Part shown: piece by piece, positions 27,435-39,136 of the stretch
Layout: every line of letters begins with the position of its first letter
Position numbering within the stretch: position 1 is the stretch's first letter
NCBI GenBank assembly: GCA_023053545.1
Contig: JAKZAN010000006.1
Span: forward strand, 4,469,001-4,533,000
Length of the DNA: 64,000 nucleotides
DNA from: Lepidurus packardi
Lineage: Eukaryota; Arthropoda; Branchiopoda; Notostraca; Triopsidae
Reading direction: 5' to 3'
Position numbers and translations under genes: made by a program
Notes under the pieces: model-generated
Database searches by the model: none
Told to the model about the DNA's origin: nothing
The model's input: the letters and a program-made list of their open reading frames with translations, nothing else

Positions 27435-29484
27435 GGTTGAGGCAAATTAATTGCGTGTCAACAAACCCACCCCAGTTTGACTTTTGGTGGATTGTGAATC
27501 CAACTGTTTAATTCTAACGGATGGTGCTGCCACTTGCACAGATTCAAAATTACTGCCTAACAGTGCAGCAGAGTTAGCTTCGATGCCGTGGAACGTCGAC
27601 GTCGGAATATGCTCATGCACAAACCAGCAATGGCACGCGACAAACGGACTATAAAGCCTGAGCAAGTCGCTTCACAAGAAGCGCCAAAGCAAAGAAGAAA
27701 GGAAGTCGAGCACTTTTCAAAGGGTTTCGCCTCTGTATCTGTTTTTACCTTTAGGACGTCATTCCTTATTTGCATAATTTATAAAGGTTTTGCCCTGACA
27801 TGCTGCGCTTTTGTGGTGGAACTGTCGCGCTATGGCAACCAAGGCAGGATCTATGAATGCCAAAGCAAACACACCACTTAGCTTTTCCTAGGCGGTGGAC
27901 ACTCGGTTATAGGTTTTTCTGCCAAGCGTTGTGGTACTAGAAGGCTTCCCCTGACGGGGAGAATGGCGTTTTTTTTCTCTTCAATTGTAGTTTTTATTCA
28001 CGGAACATTGCCTGATTGTGCACGTATAGACTGGCTCAAGAAGTCCCTGTGAAGATTTTGGCGCACTACCAAAAATGTAGTTCGCATGGTTCTTCATAGT
28101 TGCGGATAAGGAAACGGTGTTGTCGAACCGGGAAGAGACATGCCAGCCCAAAGTCATTCGGTATGGGTATGGCTTCGATTTTCAATATCCGGGTGCCCTT
28201 CTTTGTTAAACAATTGCTGTCGCTGTTGCTGCAATACTGCGTACAAGATTAAAGGCAGTAAGTCAGCTTGTTTGAGGTTATGTATTCAATTCGTTAGATG
28301 CGATGAGATAAAGCAACATAGTTTCGTTTGCCAAGGTCTCACCGCTCATAAATAAATGTGATATAATAATAAATGTATTTAAGCTATACCTTCAGTATTA
28401 TACGTTGATCATATATAGTGTCATAGTAATATTGTAGAAGCTTTATACCTTCCTTATTTTCTGTGTTGTGGGACGGAATATTTGTATCCGCATTTGAAAA
28501 CATAAAATGGACTGACGCGCTCAGGCGGTAGATTAGCTAACAAACGATTGTGCAATTATTCCGTTGTGTCTAAACTGTGTCTTTAATACTATATGGTGAT
28601 CATAGTGTCATAGTAATATTATAGAAGTTTTTCTTCATTATTTTATGGGGTGTAGGATGGAATCTTCAATATAAACTATAATCTTCATTGTAATATTCTG
28701 GAAGCTTTTATTCATTATTGTCTCTTTTGTGGAACGGAATAGTTTTATTCTCTTTTGAAAGCATAAAATCGAACGAAGTGCTCAAGCGGTAGATTAGCTA
28801 GCAAACGAATGTGCAATTATTCCGTTGTGTCTAAACTGTTTTTTTTTTAATACTATATGCTGATCATAGTGTCATAGTAATATTATAGTAGTTTTTCTTC
28901 ATTATTTTATGGGGTGTAGGATGGAATCTTCAATATAAACTATAATCTTCATTGTAATATTCTGGAAGCTTTTATTCATTATTGTCTCTTTTGTGGAACG
29001 GAATAGTTTTTATTCGCTTTTGAAAGCAGAAAATCGAACGAAGCGCTCAAGCGGTAGATTAGCTAACTTGGACTCGATGTAGTGGGCGGGCCTGCAGGCA
29101 GTGCTTAGTCCATGTCGGTCTGACAAGTGGCAAAACAAAAAGAAGACTTTATCAACTGCTGCTAATTTACCGACAAGTGTGGTTTCCGTACCGCAGAGTC
29201 ATTACGCAAGTATTTCCAATAATAATATGCGTCACCAGCTTGGGTATATATACCTTTAACCTTAACCATTTTACCTAGCTAACTTGTAACTAAATGTAAA
29301 TCTAGCACACTAAATCTAAAAACAAATAAGATGAATCTTGCAAAATAGTGTATAGCTTCTTCGCAATATGCAAAATTTAACCCCGTTATATTTGGTATTT
29401 GTCCACGAAAAATAAATCAATCAAATTCCAATATCTTGTCATCTAGTGTGCTTATGATTTGTACAATTTTACATTTTTAGCAAG
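27435..29484. other. Intergenic region between the Slob-like gene and the GTPase gene
   Basis: About 2 kb between two divergent start codons. The left half should carry the promoter of Slob-like exon 1b. The right half is occupied by a degenerate tandem repeat (28.4-29.07 kb). A 3' splice-site-like sequence ending at 29480 (acatttttag) suggests the GTPase gene has a 5' UTR intron here. No protein-coding exon was recognised. Confidence 0.45.
28400..29072. repeat. Tandem repeat, about 187/264-bp units, three copies
   Basis: The landmark gtgtcatagtaatatt begins at 28418, 28605 and 28869. Each unit ends with a segment like gctcaagcggtagattagct. Copies 2 and 3 are 264 bp apart and nearly identical. 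Copy 1 is 77 bp shorter because it lacks an internal diverged duplication of the segment that ends in ggaacggaat/ggatggaat. Confidence 0.85.
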
Positions 29485-32400
29485 ATGACTGCTCGCAATA
29501 AAACAAAAAATGCAACTAATGCCACGGTGGAACAAGCAACCCTGACTGTAAATGAACGCATATTGAGAGAATGCCACAAACTATATATAGACCCAGACCA
29601 AGGCAAGTACCGTCACCACTCTTCGTAACCTTATTTCCTTCCTTCCGTACAAATATGCACTTGACTAGATGTAAATTTTCCCTCCATTTCCTTCATTTCG
29701 AAGTTCTTGTATAATCATATAAATTTATTTGTATTAATTCTTGCAGGTTTGGTTCGCATTGCCCAGGAATTAGGTTTGACGTTATTGGCCCCGCGGAAAA
29801 AGATCACCGTTTTGCTTATTGGCAATCACTCCGCGGGCAAATCAACCTTCATTAATTGGTACATTGAAGAGCATGTACAGCGGACTGGCGTTGCCATTGA
29901 AACGCAGGGCTTTACCTTCGTCACCAGTGGCCGGAAGCGTGAATCCCTCACGGTATGATAAAAAAGCCATGGCCGGAAATATATATGGTGGGATCTGCTA
30001 TCTCTTTCTATATTATTTTATATTATAGGGCAATGCGACGCTTCATTTGTATCCACACTTCAGGCCACTCCAAGATATCCCTGGTAAGTGCCTCCCCATC
30101 GCTTCCCTTAAACTGCCAGTGACTCATAGTCATAACTATTTGGGTAGAACGTTTGACAAACGGTTACTAAGCCTTTTCTTTGGATTTTTTCAATGAAGCC
30201 CTCTTTACCGATGTTGTGTGCACTCTCAAGAGTTTGTCTATCGTTAGGGTTAGGGGAGCCTGTGTGTGTGCATGGGAGTCTTCTTACTCACGATCGCTTG
30301 GCGGGGCGAGATAATCTGTTTTTATCTAAGCTGAAAACTGAGACGGCTCGAAGGTTCATGAGTTTGACATATTTGAAGGCATGACCACGACTGGTGTGTG
30401 GTGTCCGACGATACGATAAAATGGGGACGGAATAGGACCAAAGCATGTGTCTTGGAAAGATAACGAAAGTTATTTCATACCCAAAAAAATTTACAGTTTT
30501 CACGATATGAAGGGACCCAAGTGATTTTACAAGGATAAACAGAGACGATTTTAGAAGGAAAAATGTCTCGCCGTAAATGTACTGGCGAACATTTGAGTTT
30601 GGAGGATCTTGTACGCCACCACTTCCTTCGGTAGTGGTTAAAAACTGAAGCAATCCACATCCAGGATGTGTCGCTGCCGAGGAAAGTTATGCCGGATGCT
30701 GATAGAGCTGGCTCGAAAGAAAATGTTTGACAGTAGCCACAGTTTCCGTTCTCCTATGGACCTCTTTCAAATTTGTCCGCTAAGCGTGCGCCTTTATAGG
30801 CGGCGTTGGGTAGTTAAAGGCGTTCATTTGCAAATGGATCCATGGCGAGAAAACAACATGTTGGTGTGTTCAAGAGTAAACGAAGAGTACTTTGGCCCGG
30901 TCTGCAGCTCAGTTTTCCCATTTCCATGAAGTTAGTTTCTGATATCATCAATTTTTTTTTTTTTTTTTTAAGTTTGTTTAGTCTTGACAAAAAGTGAAGC
31001 GTAACATCTATGGGGAGTCGTTGGGACAGTCCTTTTCCGGGCACTAGCTTCTGATATCGAAAGAGCTGCCCAGTGAAGGGCTTTCTCGTGGCTTTAACTT
31101 TTCCGCGCACAAAATCTTCCTCAGTGCTCATTTTTCATGGATCCGTGAATTTTGGCACGAGTGTTGTATCTGGGTTTTAATGGTATTTTTTTTTTTTTTT
31201 TTTTAAACTCGTTTTAGGTGTGGTTGATTATTTGGCCACGGAGATTTCTACCTCAAAGCAGAAGAAATTCAGTCTGGTGACGTTCGTGGATACGCCTGGC
31301 TTGGTCGATGGAGACATGAAGTATCCTTTTGATGTCAACGAAGCCATTTTATGGCTGGGAACGTTGGCAGATCTCATCTTCGTCTTCTTTGATCCCATCG
31401 GCCAAGCTTTATGCAAGCGAACGTTGAATTTAGTCGAACAGCTCAACGTTCAACATCCTGAGCGTCTCCGTTTCTATCTGTCCAAAGCGGACGAAGCTGG
31501 GCATGAAGGAGACAGACAGAGGTAAAGTGAAAAACATTTTTTTTTTATTTTTTTTTTTGGCAGAAAGTTTCATTACAAATATTTTCCATTAGGGTGATGA
31601 TGCAAATCGTGCAGGAATTATGCAAACGACCTGGTTTGAACAAAACGGGCTTTGATATGCCCACAATTTACGTCCCGAATCCTAACAAGGTAAAAAAAGC
31701 AAAAATCTGGATGTTATTCTTAGAAAATGGCAAGAATTTTTAATGGATTTGGATGGGGTTTTAATTAGACTGTGCGCTGCGTGAACCAGATCGAAGAAGT
31801 TTGTACTGATGTGGAGAAAACAATCAACCAAACCATTCAGAACACGCTGAATACGTTGGAGAAAGACTGCGAGCGCATATCCGAGTTGGTTGACAAACGT
31901 TTAGAGCAAGATAATCAAGCTAGAGCGCACAATGTCAAAGCATCGGGAAAAGGCGTTTTGTTTTGCTTATTGGGCTTCGTCGTGCCTACAATGCTCCTCC
32001 TGAACTTCCTAGTAGCAATTATGTCTCAGGAATTGCTCAATTCCCTGTTGGGAAGCCGTGGAATGGAAGTACTGGCTCTTTACCTCGTAAGTTGTGGTTT
32101 TTGTTCCAAATTTTTTATCCTGTTCGTAATTTCATAAGTTTTTTTTTTTTTTCTTTATCCTTATTTTATTATTTATTAGTCTCCGATTCGTCGCTTATGG
32201 GACGTTCTTCCAGCCGACTATCATTTCACTGGTTTAATCGCGTTATCCTTAATGTCTCTGGTTTTGATACTTTTGGCGCGCTGGTCGTCTCGTTTACAAA
32301 CCACGCTGAACCGTGGCCAGCGACGCCGCCTAGCGGAGAATAGGGAGTTTGTCCAAAAGACCGTCAAAGCTCAAAAAGTAAACCCAACCCTAAAAATATG

Positions 32401-32489
32401 AAAAAATTACTAATTTTTTTTGTTTATTTATATAGCAATCGTTGTACCAAGAGTATCTGCAGCAGAGTGTCGCTGAGCATGACCTTTAA
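29485..32489 (+). CDS. Uncharacterised EHD/dynamin-superfamily GTPase with C-terminal membrane hairpin
   Basis: Eight exons, 449 residues: 29485-29602, 29747-29952, 30029-30083, 31218-31521, 31593-31689, 31769-32086, 32180-32377 and 32436-32489. The first intron has a GC donor (GCAAGT). The G domain has a P-loop GNHSAGKSTFINWYI (residues about 70-85), then TQGFTFVTSG in the switch I region. DTPGLVDGDMKYPFDVNEA (G3) follows, then LIFVFFDPIG and LSKADEAG (G4-like). Spacing and motifs resemble the EHD/sarcalumenin branch of the dynamin superfamily. No EH domain follows. Instead there is a predicted helical stalk and two hydrophobic segments (GVLFCLLGFVVPTMLLLNFL and LIALSLMSLVLILLA), then a basic tail. 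It probably remodels or tethers an internal membrane. Function is inference; I do not recognise a named orthologue. Confidence 0.85.
30084..31217 (+). other. Large 1.1-kb intron of the GTPase gene
   Basis: Most introns in this gene are under 150 bp, but this one is 1134 bp. It carries a minus-strand ATG-initiated ORF of 105 codons (30814-31131), interrupted by an A17-type tract near 30952-30970. It also has a T-run before the acceptor. No recognised product. Confidence 0.5.
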
Positions 32490-32875
32490 TCCCCGGCATT
32501 AAAACGTAGCCTGTGAGAGTTTCCCCGTGTTACGTACCACCTTATACCATTGATCAACTTTGCAAATGAACTCTTTAGACCATTTTCCCGCCTATTGTGG
32601 AATGACATGCAGTGATATTGAATGTACTCCCCATTATTTTTAGTTCTCCCTGCGTTTTTTTGTTGCATGCGGAAGGAAAGGACGGGGCAGTGCATTTTGT
32701 TTAGTGAAGAAAATACAGCTCACAGTGCCTTGACGAATTTTGTTTATGTTTGTAATTACAATCTTAATAAGTTAGCGATTGTAATCTAACGTTGAGTTTT
32801 CTTTATGAGCGCGAAAGAATTGTAATAGCAAGGGAAAACGGTTATATTATTTAAGGACTAAATGTGTATTCTGTG
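32490..32875. other. GTPase/mRpS23 convergent 3' interval
   Basis: About 385 bp between two stop codons, expected to hold both 3' UTRs. No other feature was recognised. Confidence 0.4.
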
Positions 32876-33289
32876 CTATGAATTTTGTTCAGGAGATTTT
32901 GCTTTCAACGCTCTTTCTTTTACAGCAGCATCGTAATCCTTGTGAGGAAAGGTTTCGTTCAGGGAAAAGATACCGAGATTGGAGGAGTTCTTATGTAAGG
33001 CAGCTCGGTCAAGATCTTCTTCGTATAATAAGGGTCTTATTGGTTTCGCTGCAACTTTCCGGGCAAAAGTAGGCTCGTATTTAGGAGGGAAGCTCTTGTA
33101 CACGTCGTACCATAAGGGTCTGTCTTCAGATTTCATGGCACCTGATTTTAGGAGACCGGTTACTCTGATGTAAAAGAAAAATAACGAATTAATTACTAGT
33201 TGTAATAATTATTAATGTAATAAAGACAGATGGCTTGAAACCTACCTGGAAAATATCGTTCCTATTCTCTGCAGGCGACTGGACGCCAT
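32876..33289 (-). CDS. mRpS23: Mitochondrial ribosomal protein S23 (mRpS23), short form
   Basis: Two exons: 33246-33289 and 32876-33164, joined in phase 2, giving 110 residues. The N-terminus MASSRLQRIGTIFSRVTGLL and RPLWYDVYKSFPPKYEPTF are diagnostic for the mS23 family, followed by the YEEDLDRA segment. The protein belongs to the small subunit of the mitoribosome. It is clearly shorter than the human protein (190 residues); the end is a Lys/Ala-rich tail (VKERALKAKSPEQNS). No additional 3' exon could be found in frame before the TAG. Whether this is a lineage-specific shortening or a missed exon is open. Confidence 0.85.
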
Positions 33290-34131
33290 TTGATTTAATT
33301 ATTCGTATTACGGTTAGTTTTACACGAAATGAAACGGAAAACGAATGTACACACACTTTTGTTACAGCCAAAGGGATGTTTTGCTATTAAAAGTCTTCTC
33401 ACAAAGCAGGAGGTGATAACGATACTAGCGTCCCTAGTATGAAATGCTCCTAACTACTGAACGTCTTTTGGAGGCAGCGTTTCGGAACGGACGTCTTGCC
33501 GGAACGGCGTTCATTGCGTTCCTTAGGCAACTTTTGACCGCTCAGTTTCGTTCCTCTGGCAACGTTCACCGTTCTGTTCCCTTCCGTTCTGGTGCATTTT
33601 AGAAAAGCTTCCGTTCCGTTCCATACAGTTCCGATATACATAGCGATTCTTAAATCAGAATAAAATATCGACTGAAAATAGTGATTCTACGCATCCTAAG
33701 CGGGAAATTTAAAATAAATCATATTCGACAAAAAGCAATCTTATATTGTTCGTATTATTATTATTTACAACAACAATGAACATTCCATGCCAATAGAAGG
33801 CTTGCCTGGAACGTAATGAACGGCCTAATAAAGCCGTCAACGATTTTGGATACGTTCCGAAACACTGTTTGAAAGGTAAAAGTTTTACTTTTTGACACTA
33901 GTGTCGCGTTAAACACAATAAAATTGTACTTCTACCTATGAATTCTTGGTCTTTATTGCTTTGATCTTTGAATGCTTGTTTCGCTACACGTGCTACTCGA
34001 ATACAACACGTGCGTTCTCAACATGAGAAACAAAGCTGGGTTTTGGGTTTTATAGTGCTGAATGAAAGGTTAAATTTGCCATAAATACATCACAATTTTT
34101 ATTTATAGCTGTAATTGGTTTAAGAGGAGTC
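33290..34131. promoter_or_regulatory. mRpS23/DDX11 divergent interval carrying a MITE
   Basis: 842 bp between divergent start codons. About half is the hAT-like MITE at 33475-33867, so the sequence available for each promoter is short. No core promoter motif could be fixed. Confidence 0.35.
33475..33867. mobile_element. hAT-type miniature inverted-repeat element (MITE)
   Basis: The left end cagcgtttcggaacg (33475-33489) matches the reverse complement of the right end cgttccgaaacactg at 14 of 15 positions. A further inner inverted pair is CGTTCATTGCGTTCC against its partner near 33810-33825. CAGNG ends are typical of hAT elements. Flanking octamers tttggagg (left) and tttgaaag (right) agree at 6 of 8 positions and look like a decayed 8-bp target duplication. 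At about 393 bp with no ORF, it is non-autonomous. Confidence 0.75.
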
Positions 34132-37100
34132 ATGGAGTGCCCAGATTTTAGATTTCCTTTTACCCCATACCCTGTTCAGCTGAGCTTCATGAAAAGCCTC
34201 TTCACGGTGTTGGAAGAGAAGAAACTTGGCATATTTGAGAGCCCTACTGGAACCGTAAGTAGCCTTGCTATAGAAAGACCTTGACCCCAATGCATAAAAA
34301 TGTTTCAACATGACTAATCTATATTTCCGCCAGCTTATATAATATACATTAAAAGTTAAGTCCCGCACCCCTCCTTGAACACAAAGACAAATCTGCATTG
34401 CCAAGTTCTTAATTTTTTTTTAATTGAAAAAATGGTAAAATCATTTTGGCATTCTTTTATGACGTTAGGGGAAGTCCCTCAGTATTATATGTGGAGCCCT
34501 TACATGGTTAAAGCATCACAAGGTGGAACATAAGCTTGGATTAGAAAAGGCGATTACGGAAGCAGAGCAGAGTGATGAGACGGACAGCCAAACTGACTGG
34601 TTTACGGCTGCCGCTAAAAAGCACGAATATTCTATGCTTGTTACCACCAAACGCATCGAACTTAAACTGATTTGCGATTTCGAGAACAAGGTTGCGAGTA
34701 CTTTGACGCGCGCCAAGAACCTCAAAGTACAAAACTTCATTTATCAATCATTATTTTTTTTAAAAAGGCCTAACTTAGAAACGAAGTGTGGATACCCTCG
34801 CACGACGTCGAGCTCCAAGTGCGTTTGGCAGTGCCGCTAAAACTCTTGAAGAAGAAGAAGACGAAGCGCTTTTATCCATGAAAATCGTCGAAGAAGGAGA
34901 CGAACATTTGATTGATGATTACCATAGCGACGAGGAGTTTGCTTACGACAAAAAAGAGGTTTTAGAGGACGAGTACAGAGACCTTCAAGTAAATCCAGAT
35001 TTTTCATGAATTTTGCGTTTATTTTATTATGTTTTATGCAGATTATTTACTGCAGTCGAACACATTCCCAGCTATCGCAATTTGTCCGTGAAGTGCAACG
35101 CAGCGCTTTCGCTTCCGAGATTCGTTTGGTGTGCTTAGCGTCAAGGGCAGTAATGTGTGTAAACCCCAGTGTCAGAAAACTGGGTTCCAACTCGCTTATC
35201 AATGACAGGTAAATAAACTTCGCTTAAAATGTTTAAAAAAACAGCAAAAAAAAAAAAAATTAAATATTTTTCTATTCTCAAGGTGTATGGAGCTTCAGAA
35301 AACCAAAAGCAAAGCGACCAAAGTTGAAGGGGCCACAGTGCAAAAACGCCAGAAGCAGAAGCATACGTCAGGTTGCGAATTCCATAGTAACCAACTCGAG
35401 CGAGATTTAAGAGATTTATCGCTCTCGGACGCTCATGATATCGAAGAATTACTCACGATGGCCAAAGAGCGGAAAGCTTGTCCGTATTATGCTGCCCGAT
35501 TTGCTGTTGACGAAGCTGAAGTAACGCATTCCATCGAAAAAATTTTTTTTTTTTAATTTTTGCTTCAAAATACTTTTGCTTTTAAATTCTTAGTTGCTTG
35601 TCGTGCCTTATCAAACTTTGTTACATAAAGCTACTCGTGAAGCGTGTGGGATTAGTTTGAAAGACAATATCGTTATCATTGACGAAGCCCATAACTTACT
35701 CGAAACCATAAGCCAAATCCATAGCGCAGTTCTCACCGGCATTCAAGTAACTTTCTTTCTTTTCTTTTTTTCGTTTGGAATTTACTCTGGGTACCTTTTT
35801 AGGTGTCGTACACTCATAGTCAGCTGCTGCAGTATTCTAACAAGTACAAAATGAAACTCAGTGCCAAAAACCTGTTGTACGTCAAGCAGCTCCTTTTCGT
35901 TTTAAAAATCCTCTCACGACTTATAAGTACAGATAATTCATCACAATGATATTACCAAAAAACTAGGTTCGATTTTTTAAAAAAAAATGTTTTTAAACTT
36001 TTTAGTAAGTCATAAAACTTCCGCGAATCCCAAGGAAAAACAAGATTCGACGGAGATTTGGCTAGTCGGCAATTTCTTGGTTGAAGCGAGAATTGACAAA
36101 GTGAATCTCTTCAAACTCATCGAGTTTTGTCGAAAGACGAATCTGCCCCAAAAAGTGAATCTCTGGACTTATTTTACGTTAAAATTCGTGTTAGAAGCCT
36201 GGAATTATATAACTAATTGAAATGGAATTTCCCTGATTTTATAGTTGTACGGATTTCACGTTTTACCAAATGCGGAGAAGCCAGTTAAAAGCTCAGGAAT
36301 GTCTTCATTTCTGGTCGGATTAAAGCCAACTGCACGTCCTGAACCTCAAGTGGACGAAGTTACGCCAGAATCTACTTCGCCAGAATCAAAGCCTTCACCT
36401 ATGCAATCGCCCTTGTTTGTCGTGTTGGAATTTTTGCAATGTTTGTTAGCAGGACATGAAGATGGGCGCGTAGTCTGTTACCAGCACGCCTTGCCCAACA
36501 AAGCTTATCTTAAATGCTTATTGCTCAATCCGGCCTCTCACTTCAAGGATGTTATCCAAGACGCCAGGTGATAATCAATTCACACGTGCAAACAAAGCAC
36601 TTTAGTCTTCTGATAACTCCTTTCGTCCCAAAAGCACTTTCTCTAAGGAAGTTTTCAGATTTTTTTTTATTTTTTAAATCTGATTATTTAAATCTTATAA
36701 AAATCTTATCTAAATTTATTTTAATTTTTTTAATCTTTTAATTATTATTATTATTAGCAGTATTATTACAATTATTATTATTACTACTAAATTGTTATTT
36801 ATTGTATGTTTTTTATTTAAAAATTAAAGATTTCGGAGCTGATTTTTCTGAAAATTTATACTTCCTGGAATCATACTAGCTTTAGGACTAATTTTAACGT
36901 AGTCCTTAGTCATTACGTTTGTCCAGACAAGCCATCTGTTCACTTTTACTTTGCGAGACGACTGCCGTCTGTTGTAATATTATGTTTGGTTTGTACCATA
37001 CGATAGGTCCGTAGTAGTTGCGGGAGGAACGATGCAACCCGTTTCGCAATTTGAGCATCAGTTATTCGCATTGGCTGGCGCGGCTCCTGAACGAGTAGCA

Positions 37101-38250
37101 CACTTTACGTATGGCCACGTCATTCCGGATAGTCACGTTCTCCCTATTGTCCTAAGTAAGGGGCCTTCAGGGAAAACGTTAGATTTCACTTATACTTCCC
37201 GGAACGACCCGTCTGTGGTATGATAGCTCCTTCTTTAGAGAAACTTATGACTAAGAAATAAAAAAAAAAAATATACATTTTCTAAAAACTAACGAATCTG
37301 TTTCCCTATTTAGATGGATGAAATGGGGCAGACGTTGGTAAACCTGTGCAATATAGTAAAAGGGGGCGTGGTTTGCTTCTTTCCGTCATATGACTATGAA
37401 GAACTTGTCAGTCGCCGCTGGAAAGAGACGAAAGTTTGGGAAAGACTTGAAAAAAGGAAAAAAGTATAAACCAAAAAAGGTGTTGCGGCTTCCTATTGAC
37501 ACTTCTTTTGTCGTGATAGATATTTAGGGAGCCTAAAGAAAGCAGCCAAGTAGAGCAAGTCCTCAAAAAATATGCCGAGTGTATTGAAACCTGCCGGAAG
37601 ATAGCCCAAGAATTGAACGGGTCTTTACTATTGAGCGTTGTCGGTTAGTCCACTGCTTAATATCCTTTCCTAAGGACTCAGACTTTAAAATAAAAATTAA
37701 AATAATTTTTAAAAATCGTTTTCAGGAGGAAAAATGAGCGAAGGGATCAACTTTACGGATGATTTGTGTCGCTGTGTTGTCATGATCGGCATGCCTTACC
37801 CCAACAAACATTCCGTGGAACTGAAAGAGAAGATGGCTTACCTCAACAAGCATTTGGTTAGCAACAACGAATAATTTTGATGAAACATTCCGAAAAATGT
37901 GTATCTAATTTTCATTGTTGTCGTTGAACCAGTCACACGGAGGAACAGGGACTTCGCCTGGGGCCGACCATTACCAGTCGTTATGCATGAAAGCGGTCAA
38001 TCAATCCATCGGTCGAGCTATTAGACATCGCAATGATTACGCCACAATCGTCCTAGCTGATCATAGATATGGCAAACCGGCGTCCATCAACGATTTGCCT
38101 TCGTGGATCAACAAGCGAATCCATGTGGCTGATAAGTTCGGGGATGTCATTGCCTTGATGCGACAGGTGATACGAGGACTTTTTCATTGTTGCAAGATCG
38201 AATAACTGTCATTTTGAACCGGATTTTTCTAGTTCTTTGCGTCCAAGTGA
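34132..38250 (+). CDS. DDX11: DDX11/CHL1 iron-sulfur DNA helicase
   Basis: Fifteen exons, 870 residues: 34132-34254, 34469-34726, 34779-34988, 35042-35208, 35283-35520, 35594-35746, 35803-35926, 36006-36154, 36245-36567, 37007-37217, 37314-37463, 37520-37643, 37726-37856, 37933-38166 and 38233-38250. Motif I (ESPTGTGKSLS) is split by the first intron. Also present are [13 protein letters not shown] (Ia), [13 protein letters not shown] (DEAH), [12 protein letters not shown] and the motif VI region [15 protein letters not shown]. The four Fe-S cysteines fall in MCVNP, RCMELQ, SGCEFH and ACPYYAA. This XPD/FANCJ-class 5'-3' helicase acts in sister-chromatid cohesion with Ctf4/Timeless and resolves G4 structures. 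The last exon encodes only FFASK and is supported by the conserved end of human DDX11. Confidence 0.95.
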
Positions 38251-38621
38251 AGGCATGAAATTTTGACGATTTAGAAGATTTTGAACTCAAAACCGTTTCA
38301 TCCATCACGTTTCGACTTTATGATACATTCCATGTATGCTCTGTGTGTTTCTTAATAAAAACTTTCATGAATCACAAGCCTAACGGAGTATAAAGTTTTA
38401 ACGGTCGACGTGTTGCTCTGCATGTTGGCACGGCTTCGTGCTTTTGGTTGTTTTGTCTGGAGATATTGAAATGAAAGGCTTTAATTGAGACTCGGAGGGT
38501 CGATAGTGACAAGCGGTGAACAAAACTTACAATAAGATATTCCAAGGACCGATTGTCAGCCAAGCGAATCCGTATCAAGCAGTACAAGGTCTGTAGCAAC
38601 CTCCACCCTGCTAATCGGCAA
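38251..38621. other. 3' UTR of DDX11 and upstream region of the first secreted peptide gene
   Basis: About 370 bp with no supported reading frame. An AATAAAAAC signal near 38354 fits the 3' end of DDX11. Confidence 0.4.
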
Positions 38622-38658
38622 TATATAAGCCCGTCATTTAGCCACTAACAGTATCAGT
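38622..38658 (+). promoter_or_regulatory. TATA box and initiator of the Gly/Tyr peptide gene
   Basis: TATATAAG at 38622-38629 is followed by an arthropod-type initiator TCAGT at 38654-38658, about 32 bases downstream. The start codon lies 30 bases further on. Confidence 0.75.
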
Positions 38659-38687
38659 CACTTGACAAGTTCACTTCCAATCCAATC

Positions 38688-39136
38688 ATGTACAAGGTAA
38701 AAAGCGTTTTAATTGCAAATTCAAGGAATTTAGTTTAAAATATTGAGTTTAAATTGGTTTCCCAGATCGTTCTCTTCGTTTTCGCCGTCGTCTGCGCTTT
38801 GGCTTTGGTCCAAGCTGATGACATGGAGGCTGAAGCTAGCGCGTACGTACCGGTACATGCTTATGGAAAGTACCCTGGCTATTATGGTAAGTTAATATGG
38901 CGTTTTATGGCTTTTAACGCTTAGAATTTGATGCCAATCAAATCCTGATCACAGGCAATCCATCCTATGAGTTCGCTTACGGATTCCGTGCCCAAGACTC
39001 CCCTCAATACTACAAAGGATATGCTGGACACGCCGGGTACGGATACGCTGGGTACGGATCCGCTGGGCACGGATACGCTGGGTACGGATACCCCCATTAC
39101 GGTTACGGCCACGCAGCCAAAGGATACCACTACTAA
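38688..39136 (+). CDS. Small secreted Gly/Tyr/Ala-rich peptide
   Basis: Three exons: 38688-38696 (MYK), 38766-38886 and 38955-39136, giving 103 residues. A signal peptide (IVLFVFAVVCALALVQA) is followed by an acidic DDMEAEAS segment. The tail contains repeated GYAGYG and GHAGYG-type units ending KGYHY. There are no cysteines in the mature part. The composition fits cuticle or shell matrix peptides or glycine-rich antimicrobial peptides; sequence alone does not decide. The first intron falls right after codon 3, as in the neighbouring peptide genes. AATAAA at about 39233 is the likely polyA signal. Confidence 0.85.

Noticed and set aside
28400-29072. tRNA-like elements (agcggtagattagcta)
   Set aside because: No GGTTCRA B box and no cloverleaf could be drawn; the phrase is just part of the tandem unit.
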